Below, one piece after another: positions 44,701-56,700 of a stretch of DNA of 64,000 nt; position 1 is the first letter of the stretch; every line of letters begins with the position of its first letter. The notes beneath the pieces are model-generated. The model made no database searches. It saw only the letters and a program-made list of their open reading frames with translations, and had not been told where the DNA came from. Made by a program: the position numbers and the translations under genes. The DNA is from Phoronis australis (taxonomy: Eukaryota; Phoronida; Phoronidae). The stretch is from positions 227,196 to 291,195 of the forward strand of contig NMRA01000378.1 of assembly GCA_002633005.1 (NCBI GenBank). The letters are read 5' to 3'.

Positions 44701-47700
44701 TATAGGGAACTCTGACAACGATACTGCCTTAAAAACTTGTAGGAATGAACCAGTTGTACACGAAAGAAACTGGAAATTAATACTCTCAGACATTGAATGC
44801 AGCAAACTGGAACACTATTATTTGCGACAACGTCTAGGACATATCTTATCAGTAAATTAAGAAAAGTGGAAATCCTAAAATTCCAAAGCGAAGACACAAA
44901 TTTTGATTCAATAACAATGTCAAAAACGAGATCAACAAAACTCCTATCTTATTTAGATCAAACATGAAACAAACTATGCGCTGATTTTTTAACAACCTAA
45001 AACAATTTCCAACTATTAAAAGCGAGTTAGCCAAGTTTTACACCGCACCACAACACAATGAAACCTTTTACATACACAAACGCATATAATGTTTCAACAA
45101 GGCAAATGAATATTGCTTTTTCATAAACAAAACGAGACTAAGAAACAAAATCAACTTACCGGTATATCTTATTATTAAATCACAAGATGGGAATTAACGG
45201 GCACAGTTTAAGTGCTTGTTCTTGGATTCCTTCACAAATAAAACAACATCTGAATACCCACATTTGTTTGCAAACAGTCCATTTCACCTTTCTATTTTCC
45301 AAGAGACCCTAGCACTTGCCATACATTTACTAAAAAACACTGGTGTAAACAAAAGTGACTGCGCCGTCTATATAACAAATAAAAAATTAAACTAGCATAA
45401 AAGAAATACCTGCGCCAACCACTCATTAAAAAACAAAATTCCATTAACAAGAACCAACCCTGCTATTTGAAACTTGAATTATGGTACTCAATTAAAAAAG
45501 AATATTAAGAATCACTGCAATGCTGTAACACCTCAAAATTCTTTCTTTAAAACTGACGTCAAATAAAACGCACGAAGACCTAAATTTCTATAAATTGCAA
45601 TAAACTACCAACTTCACTTTGGTTTTATGAGGGGAAAAAGTACCATATCTCACCTGTACGAAAATGTTCACGAGATACGATAATAATATGAAAAATGGGT
45701 TTAATGTTAAATAATCAATCCGCGTTTGACACGGTTTCACAAGATTTCTTCTTGAGCAAAGTTTTCTCTTATCGAATCGGACACTCTGAACGCACTATTC
45801 ACTTTATACATGTACATGTACATGCACTGTAACAATCCAATTGGGTAGTAGGACTAGACGGTGTGTCTTCAAAACCCTCACTAACCGGGTTTGCTTACGT
45901 AGGGGTACCGAAGGGTGGTGTCATATTTCTGCTCTTCTTCAATCATGACAGACGTGAGTCGCAAAACCATCCATGACTTAGTCAATGGTAAAATGTCTGA
46001 TACAGTCAAATTTTATCCAAATCTTGAAAACATCCTCTAAGTCTTTCTATCTAACTGCAGTTGTATCTAACTTTCACTCAGAGTTCGTACTAAGCACATG
46101 AAAGCTTCAAGGTTGAGATAAAGTGTTGATCTTACGTTTTCTAGATGTCCCAATTACACACTGACACAATATTTATCTGAACCTGGATAGTGAAATTACT
46201 CCCCAAAACATTTGTAAAGAAATCTAAGCATGATAGTACACATGTAAATGATGAAATGTCATTTGAACCACGCTGGCACGCGCGTATGCAAAAAAATCAA
46301 ATTCTAATCAACCTATTGAAACTTGTATGGCACCGTTAATGCATATTTCAAGTTATTTGGCACGTACAGACGATTTAAACACTTTGACTATGGTGATATA
46401 ATCCACCAAGTACATGTAGATGGTCCGGGACCTTTGCTTGTGCTGGACAGATTATCACATCAAGTTTGCAATAATAATTTCATGAAATGGTAGAACACAA
46501 TAAGTGGTCCAAAATGTCATTGTAATGGAAATTTCCTATAGGTGTTAGCAGCTCTCGCTCTCGACAAAGTAAAGAATATACGTGTAAGCAATACAAAATT
46601 CGAACATCACTCGATCTGGATAGAGTTCATGGACGCTAGTACATCGCTGGGCCCTTTGCGAGATTACACCGTGTATTTTAAATGAGACCATGTGAATTTG
46701 AATAGTTTTTCCAAGCTGCAAGACCGCTAGAGAACTCTATCGGGGTTTCACTGCCAGCATATCTTTCTTAACTCCAGCATCTTACAGTCGAGCCACTTGC
46801 AAATCCACAATTCTCAAGGCATAGATGTATGTTACACCATCCTAATAAGAACAGTAGATTAAAAATGATATACATGTATCATTATTAAAGTTCAATTTTC
46901 ACCAGTGCTTTTGAGAAAAGAATAAAATTATTCTTCCTACAGTCATATGCCCCCGTACAATAACAAAAGAAATCTGTAAACATATTTAGGTGAAGAATGT
47001 AGTATTCCATGGCAGAATGGCGTCAATAAAGTGCTACTTAGTGAAGCTGCCAATTTGTTGTTCGTAGGACCACGTCACAATTTCACTGTATTTTTCTCAC
47101 CAACACACGTGTGCTGTTAACTAAAAGTAAGAAAATTGTCTGTTATAGTCACAACTTCTGTAGTTAAATGTGAACATTTTGTTATTACAGTTTTGTATTG
47201 TTACCACGCCGTTCACATGTTGCTTTGGTTAACAGTTTACAGTGTTGATACAGTATATTCAACATAAAATCAGGACGGCAAATATTTAAGATAGCAGATG
47301 TATAGAAGTGTTCGTTACAAGGTGCATTTCAAGCCAAAGATGATCACACGAGTGTTCATGTGTAAATACTTACCACCAAATCCAGTTCTTGGTCCACATC
47401 CCAACCACGGTTTACATATTCCACAACTGTAGAACAGTTGCCTGTTTGTGCAGCTGTTCTAATCTGAAAATAATAACAAATAGATTTTAAATCACATAAT
47501 GTACATTCACTACCATAATGGAACTCCTTAGATGATATGAAATTTCAGGGAGGGTTGGGTTGTTCCTGGGTCTGGATAATGCATACATGTAGCATATAAA
47601 ATACTTTTCGCAAATTTTGACTTGTGTTAATATTGAAGCTACGTAATAACCCAACATTTATACCAACTTTAAAAACAAGAAAAGTTGTGTCTGTCTTCTT

Positions 47701-50700
47701 CATTTTGAACCATTGTGTCCACGTTGACCACTATGTCCATTTTGACCTACTGTGTCCATTTTACCATCATTTCCATTGGGCCCCGCTTTATCGACCTGGT
47801 ACTGTTGGATTTATAACACAAAGAGAGCGTTGCTGAGGTCAAATTCAAGGACGCTATGTTGTTGCTGAGATCTAAATGCCAGTGAGCGCTCCTGTTCCGC
47901 GGAAGGAAGTGTAGTGTTGTGAAGCGTGTCTTCCGTTTGTAAACAACACTTACTGTCAGATAAAGCCTCTCTAAGCCACTTACTAAGTGGCAATAGCTTG
48001 TTGGCCTAAAGATTTACACGCTTGGTCGTCCCACGTATAACCTGGGTTCAAGTCCCATCGGAGACACTGAAATTTTTTACTCAACCTATTTTAGTTGCCC
48101 AAAACGGGCTGCCAACTGCAGTTGGTATCCTGCCTTCTCAAACATTGTTCTGGGGTAGTAGAGGCCATCGTCTCGAGTCGATATTTGTTCATCGACATAG
48201 TGTCTCGGGGTGCGTTTGTTCGTCGACGCATCGGCTCCGGTGTACATGTATGTATTGAGATTTTTGTAGCGTCAGCTCAAGAATGTGCAGTAGCGCATTA
48301 AATTAAGTCGGATGGAAGGACAAAGGTGATGTTGTCTAAAAATTTCCCGCACTGTTGCCTAAAATAATCATTTCTTATTACCCAATTATTGCACAATGCG
48401 CTGTTTGACGTCATCTTCTATTTTAATTCGTAAGTTTTGCAAATGACTGGATTCATATATTAGTCGATAACTCCCCATATGTCTTAAAAGACGATAATTA
48501 TGAAAGCAATAAGTTGTGACTTGGTATACCTTTTGTACCATACCTGTAGGTTGTCTGCGTTTTATTTACATATACAATTTTGCAAACTTGCTTTTATCGT
48601 TACTCCATTCAAGGTCAACTTTAGTCTATAGAATATTACATATTTCTTTACATACAGTGATCGCAGTATTTTTGTTTACATTCTTCCATACTATTTCCAA
48701 AGTTAACTGTCGTTGTTAATAAATGACATTTATCAACCTTGCCCTCGCCTCTTTACTATGAACTAAGTTTAGATCACATCACGTGCACCTATGCACGGCA
48801 TGAGATATCTGCCCTCCAACATTTGAACATGTAAATAAAACAGTTCAAATCAAGTCTGTCTAAGCCACGATTGATAGACAATTGACATAAAGTATTATTA
48901 TGCAGACTTGAAACCTTGCAGATAAAAAGCAGCTTTGTACAAAAAACTTCCTACAGTAAGAGTTACATGTATGGACTTGTAAAACCTTTTAGGTGTAGAG
49001 TCATTTTCGTAAAGGCCTTATATCTAATGCGAATCGTCCATTAACATTAGCTGGCGCAAATTAGGATATGGTCTGCTCCTGCATATTCTTAAACTGCCCA
49101 ACACTACTTAAAAACAACTAAAAAGCGTCAATCTGCAAGGGCTTTGCATAATTTTTCAAATCACATTTTGAAAAAACTCACTTTACATTATACGTATGAT
49201 TATGCTGAATAATGCCTCTTATTATACGGGTGATGCTTGTGGCCGATGTCTCTGCGGTGAGTTAATATTTCAAAGGGCCGAAAGTCACATGTTAGACATC
49301 TTAGTCTACTTATTTCAACGACCATATGTTCAGTGTCACGTGACCAGGAATAAGTTCCATATCATTGCACCAGCACTTTGCAGTTGGTCATAGTACGGCC
49401 CTATCGAGATGATAGCATACACGTACGTGTATGTGGCGCTGTGTCAGGTGTATCGAGAACTCTGTGGAATGAATTAAAGTTTACTTTTTAATGTATAGTG
49501 ACTTGTCCTATAATCGCTACTTTAACTGACTATGACTAGCTTTGAAATTTGCTAGTTCAGTGGGTAATTTGGGAATGCGTCAAGATCCGGCATCACCTGG
49601 TTTTTCGCTGTCCGCTATTGTTGACAAAATTGTAGCTAAACAAGACGGCGAACGAGATTGTTGGCCAGTTCTTTTCAGGCTCTATTGAAATGTTATTTAT
49701 AAAAAAGATCTGTTTGTGGAAGCTACACTTTAAAATAATCGTTCAACTGGCTTCAATGTCACGCGTAAAGGGGAGAACAGTGGTCCGTGGTCACCCGCTA
49801 ACACAGTCTAAGTGAAGTTTATAGGATAAATCAAGAAGTCCTCGCCAATATAACGTTAGCATGCCGTAAAAATCACAAAGTGTTCAACTTCTATGATAAA
49901 AATGAATGCCACTGTCCATCCTAGACATGCTAGAAGAATGGCAGCGTTTAAAGCGACTGAGTTTGTTTAACAAATGAGGCAATGTGGACAATTTTACCAA
50001 CTTTATTACAATAATGTATCGGTAGTGCTGTACTGATCAATTTAGGACCAACTACGACCCCNCCCCCCCCCCCCCCCTACATCATCGTGAGCTCAGAATT
50101 TTTAGACGGTAATGAACGTGCACAAGGTGGTACTTATCCTTTATTTCATCAACTAGTGGATTTTAACTTCGATCCTCCTTGCAATACGACATCATCACTT
50201 GACTTTATTCAGTGCTCCCGACCTCACCTTTTTTTGCACGAACCCTGTTTTTTCTGTTACCTGAAAGTCTTCAGTGTTTTGGCAAATCCTATTTTCTATT
50301 ACTTGTTGTCGGTACTTTCTTTTCTTTCTCAGTATTTGATCTTCATTCTTGCCAGTTCCTCTACTAAGGTTATTTGGGACACTCAATACATGTGCAGCTC
50401 ATTGGATTCTCTTGACTCTCAAAGACATCGTGACTCATGCACCGGTCTCCAAATTTCTGTTTGTAATTGTGTTTAAAAAATTACTTTTTGCAAGGGGGCT
50501 ATCAAGTAAAGGATTTTTATTATCATTAAAAAACTTTGAAAGGGGCATGAAAAAAAGGAAATTATAAATTAGAAAGTGAAACAGTTTTGAGATTTTATCT
50601 TGTAAATTAATATATCCAACTCCTAGTTAGTTCCTACCTAGTCCGACGGTAGCGCTGTTTGTTCTTTCTCTCCACCTTCCTGTTGGCCCAGCCTCAAGCA

Positions 50701-53700
50701 ACAGTACATTCACTCGTAAGTTTTCCCAATTAGACCATTTGATACTTCTCCCACCCTCCCTAAACTGGGTTCCGAAAAATGTTATTTCAACCGATTTATA
50801 TCTTTCCCACCCTCCCTACCTTTTGTCGAACAAAATCTTTTGTTGGTTATTTTTGTTATTGCAGCCACTGCTGGTACCTCCTTCAAGCCCGGAGCGTGTT
50901 ACCGTCAAGCACGAAGAGACGTCTTTGGCTAGCGACCAGACCTGTACTCGAGCGTCTATCACTGCAACTTGCATCTCTCCACCCCGGTCGCAGCTCTCAG
51001 CATATACTGAGCCACAACACCACGATCCTTACAATATTTTTATTATTCCTGCTGGTCTGCTCACTCAGCTTGCCCGTAACTTGCTTTGCAGGTTGTTATA
51101 GCCCAGTTGGCTGTTTGGTGTACCCACTTGGTACTTTATTATATGATATTTGCCCACTTGGCAGTTGTACCCATTTGGTACTTGAAGTTGTTGAATTTGC
51201 CGTTTTGCTCGACCCAGTTGGTAAGCAATCGGCCAATACCCATTTGTTATTATGTACTCATTTGGTACTATGCTAACCTGTGACACTTAGTATCCGATAC
51301 TAAATTACTTTTTGGGTGTCGGAAATGTGTGTGTTATCTCTTGTAATTAAGGGATCTTATGTGAAATATTCATTTGTAGAGCTGTGACCCTGAAACTCCC
51401 AATACAACCTAAAATGTACATTATTGTTGTTGTTTTATTTGTCCCCAATAATACCAAACAAATTTTTGTCATGTCATTAATACCGTACATGTAGTTTTGG
51501 TATGAATGTAGGTTTTAAGCCATACCCATATACCCATTTATACAAATTGGTATCAAGTCAGAAATAAAATTCTTCAGGCTTTATACTTTCAAAAGTGTAA
51601 GGCTACTGAGTTAAATATTTTTAATTTTGTCAATATTTGATTAAATACACCGACAAGGCGACTGCGTCATACATAACTTCCATTTTGGATGTATCCCCCC
51701 TCACCAGTCCCTTTGTTCCACTTCAGTTATGAGGGACCCAAACCTATTTTCACTGACGCACGACATGGCAGTGGCAAAACCCTGTCTGAGACGTACAAGT
51801 TTGGTAGTGTTGTTATTGGTTGTATTTCAGACCCAGACACACCTGACAATTCTGCCAGCATGAGCACAAGATCCTGATAGGTGGTGAAACTTTCTAACTA
51901 TCACATCAGTCGGGGAAACATTCTTATTCTTGGAGTCTTTGCTTCTTTCTCCATTTTAATTGACAACGAATATTTCATCTTTCAAGGAACTCCATACTGT
52001 CATAGCTTTGCGGAAACTATTAGCAACTCAACAAACGTCGAGTACTAAGAAACACTTAAAATCATCATCAGCAGCATAACATTCAAGTAGACTTGAATTA
52101 TGGTTGACCTGCCGTAGAATGAGGTGTCCTTGCAGTGTAATAAGCCCTGCGTTCAAAGAGAATAACGTAGTGTGGTATCGTTACATCCATGTTGGAAAAG
52201 ACTTACATCTGGCTTAGAAACAAGAAATTTTATTACTCTGGTAACTCATGTACTTGATCACTGAACATCAATACAAAAAATAGGTTCACACCTGTGTGTG
52301 CTTCACGAGGTGTGAGTATACAAATGAAACATAGCAATTGTATTTACGGCCAAATCACAATCAAGGTCAATATTCGGTGGCCACTTTTGGTGAAAAATGA
52401 AGGATGTCATATAACTGTAAAAGCTGGATTATTTTCAAGTACTATCATTCCAGGTTTGTAATCTAAAATATTTTTGCACAAGAACCACCGAATAAAATGT
52501 TATGGCCTAATACATCGCAGTCGTATCAAAGGGTACGTACACTACAACTTGTGGTCACAACCCACTTCTACCATGCAAAAATTCATAAGGTAGCTGTTAA
52601 TTAAATAAGTTTTCGATTAAACTGAAGAAGTATCACGTATTAAAATAAGAAAAGTTATTACCGTGCTGATCAAGTTGTTCTAGATGATGATACATTGCAA
52701 ATCTTACTACAGTATAATGAGAACTTCCTTCTCTTGCAATATGTTTCTTACAAAAAAATGACAAGTAACTACTTTTTCAAAAACTTTATTGATGCTATTT
52801 GCCTAGTTTTCAATACATTCACCAGTTGGTCAAAATAGTTAAAGCAATGCTAGGCCCAGTGTTCCACCTGTAAACAGTAAAAAATGGTACTGGTTGGGGG
52901 TACTGTACGGGATGGTCTCGAGTTTTGTGGTGCCTCTACTTGTTGGTTTGTTGCAAGTTGAAGTGGTCTTGAGAGATAAATAACCTGCCTCTGCAACACC
53001 AGTTAACACACTTCTAGGATTTTCAGTACTAGCCAAGTCCTGTGTGGCATTTTGTTGTCCACAAATTTGATAATGTACATTGTTTTTTGTCAGACTGTAT
53101 TGATTTTGGAAATATCAATATTGTTCATGAGGACAACAGCTATGTGTAAAAATTCTTGTGGGCAAAACTTTATATAGCACAGAGGTTGAAGGTACATACA
53201 CTACATTTCAATGACTTTTCAGGTTGATAAAAAATAATTAAAATATACTGAGAGTTAGTTCATTTACCAATATTCAAAGAGAAAAAATGAAAAGTACAGT
53301 ATGCAGTCAGGTGCATATCTGTCATTCTTTGAAAACAGGCACATGTTAAAATATAAGGGTACGTACTCTACACAAATTCTAATATTACACTCAAAAAATG
53401 TATTTGTAATTAACACCCTTTTAACCTAGCATTTTTAATGGAGGAAGCTGTCTGTGACAAGTGTTGCTTACTCACTGTGTAATATTTTGTTTCATGGTAT
53501 TTATTCACATGAAGTACGTACACTGCACAGGGGTACGTACACTGCACAGGGGTACGTACACTACATTTCAATGACATGTCAGATTATAACTAAATACTAA
53601 GAATATACTGAGAGTTAGTTGATTTACTAAATCCGTTCAAAGAGAAAAAATAAAAAGCACAGCATTCATGTGCATATTTGCCATACTTTGAAAACAGGCA

Positions 53701-56700
53701 CAAATTAAAATATGGGGGTAGGTACACTACACAAATTCTAATATTTCACTCAACACAAGTGTATTGGCAATAAACACTATTTTAACCTAACATTTTAAGG
53801 AATGAAACTGTCTATGACCAATGTTGCTCACTTACCAAGTGATATTTTAATTTTATGGCATTTCTAAACATGGGGGTACATACACTACAAAAGGGGGTAC
53901 GTACACTACATCACTGTTTCTGCATCATATGGTAACATATGGCCATTTATTTTTCTTTGGTGATAATAAGCACCATGTTGTTATGTAAAAGGCAATAATT
54001 TTATTTGCAATGACCATTTGTATTACTGAATTCCTCATGGGTGTACGTACACTACATTTTGTTAGCCTTTTTGGCCCATTTTCAACATAGCAGAACCCAT
54101 TCAATATCAAAACTTTTGGTTTGTTTAGATTTTGAAGAATTTGCTGTGTTGCCTAGGCCGACATATTTTGCAGCTCTTTTCGTTAGAGAGTGTGAACTTT
54201 AGTTTTTAACCTTCTTTACAGTAGGTCAGGATTAGAAACACAGAATTTACAAAGTTTGTAACGAGTGCCTGTTTTATGATGAACCTTACTATTTCTGAAT
54301 GATTTAGCACAACTTCATATAATTGACTCTGAAAGTGACTAACGTTATTCCTAGTCATATCTAAACAATTGATTGCTTGATAAAATAAATTACTTTTCTG
54401 CTCTTGACAGTTGAAAATTGTTATTTTTAAGATGGCCACTCGTAACGCTAAAAATGCATGAAATTCAGAGACAAAAACATGCATAAATTTCTCAAAAATT
54501 GATGATTCTTTTTTAATTTGCACATCTAAATAACTCTTTGTATAATGAGATTCAGTTGGCATTTGGTAAGTGACCGTAACACAGTCAACTCTCGAATATG
54601 GACATTGATGGTGATTTAGCCGTTAATCCTTAGACATACTTAGCACTTAACTATCATCAGAGTAACATCACTGTCAAAAGGAAAGCCTAATTCCATAAAC
54701 TAACATCAAAGAAGTACAGGAAAACACTTTTCATCATCAGTAAACATTGTTTACACAAAAAAATTTCACATAACACAGAGGTCAGTGAGGGGCTACGGAG
54801 AATACAAAATGCGAAGGTAACTATTAGTGGGAAGAAAATTACTAGACCAATGCAATAGAATTCATTTACTTGTCAATACTACTACGTCTGAATTACAAAA
54901 ACGGGAAAAAGGGAGATAATACCATCGTAATTTTCTTCACACTTGTGTACATGTAAATACAAAAATATAACATAATGGAAATTAAAATATTATCCTACGA
55001 CACACTCAGCTCTTAACTATCGTCAGAGTCACATCACCATCAATGGGGTGCCTATTTCTATCAACTACCCTGAAAGAAATGCTGGAAAGCACCTTTCATC
55101 ATCAGGAAAACATTGAATGCATAAATTTCACATAGCACAGAGGTCATGGAGGGAGCTACGGAGAATACGAAATATACAGAAACCTGTTTGTAAGTGAAAG
55201 AACACTTGAGCAATGCAATAGAATTCATTTACTTGTTAATATTAATACTTCTGAATGACCAAAGAACATCCATGTTTTATTAATAACCAGTTTAAACTTA
55301 AAAAGTAGATAAACTTGCCTCAAATCCCACCCATAAATATTTTTAATTGTTCTTTTCTTTGAGAGTTTATTTGTTCCCATTTCCTCAGTACATGCACCTA
55401 GACACAATTTTTTTTCAAACCATGTACCAACAATTCAAAGTTAGGAGCTACGGAGGATACAGGGGCTACGGAGAATACGAAAGACATTTTTGCTTATGAT
55501 TAATTGAAATCCAGGTCTTGATCTAATATTTTGGTGCGCCAAAAATAGCTTCAAGATTCCCAATGTGCAGTATCAAATTTCTTTTATTTATAGAAGAATT
55601 TAATGGAATTCAGACAGGGCTACGGAGAATACACAGTTTTTCTTAGGTGACTGTGACATTATTTGGTTGAGGAATCCAATCACTAGGGCATCTGGTACAA
55701 ATATAAGGTTTCTAACTCAAATTCTATATACCATTAACCATTAAAGACACAGTTCAAAACACTAGTAATGCTTTTCTTTTTCAGGCATGGATGTAAGAGA
55801 AGGAGCACATGCAAATTTACGTGTTTTACATAACATTGAAATCATTTTGCAAGCGTGCCTGAAAATTGTGTTTGACTTTTCACATCCCTGCAATTTTCTG
55901 AAGAAAGACAAGAAATACATGTTAGAACCATGAAAAAAACACTACATTGTGATTAAATGTGTGATTTAATTAAATGCCATGTGTATTAAAAACATGTAAT
56001 GTTTCAGTGAAACAAAATAACGATGGATTTCTGGCTATTTTCAGCTATATCAAGGATTACTCTGGCCATAATTAACATTTTTTCATACTTTAAAATGCAT
56101 AAATGTCATAAGTACCGGTGCTAAAACAAGACCATCATACAAATATCTGCCAAAGGTGAAGGAATTCTATCAATATGATTGCATAACATTTACAAATCTA
56201 TATTTTCACCCTGAGTGAAAAATGCCGATTGTGATAATGATTAATTATTGAACCTTGCGAGACGACAATAACTTGTTCTTTTACAATCTTCTTCAACATA
56301 CCTACGTCACTAGGATAACCAATAGATATACAATTGGTACACTGTCAGGTTCTAGCCCTTGTTTCGAGTCAAAGTTAACATGAGAGTCAATCTCAGATAC
56401 ATGTATGAAGGACCCAACGTGGTTATCTCAACAAATTTTGACAAGTTACCTCAAGAGGGCGCTCCAGTTTTCAGTTGACTAGATTACATCCAATGTTGAA
56501 ATCCAGATCATGTACGAGTTCTAGTTAACAATGGTTAAACAAATACTTTTGTTGATAACCAAGTAAAGGGCAAATTTAGCGTGTTAGCCGGTACCTGAAG
56601 ATCCCGTGGTTCAACGTATGTCAAGATTTGGGTCATGGGCATCGCAGGATTGTTTACGAAATTTATATGTACATTTGCTTAAGGAAAGTACAGTAATCAT

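Larger units (their letters stand above)
47464..52530. other. Ankyrin gene intron 1 (exon 1 to 2), exon-2-proximal part
   Basis: It contains the minisatellite, SINE-like and CCANTTGG repeats listed separately, plus an N inside a C run at 50062. Open frames at 50087-51276 (up to 165 codons) show no recognisable domain. Confidence 0.4.

Noticed and set aside
48003-48070. tRNA gene
   Set aside because: The T arm is good but no matching 5' acceptor strand or proper anticodon arm could be built, so it was kept only as a SINE-like relic.
50739-51276. Overlapping 120- and 165-codon open frames
   Set aside because: No domain, two frames compete over the same bases, and the second runs through the CCCANTTGG repeat.
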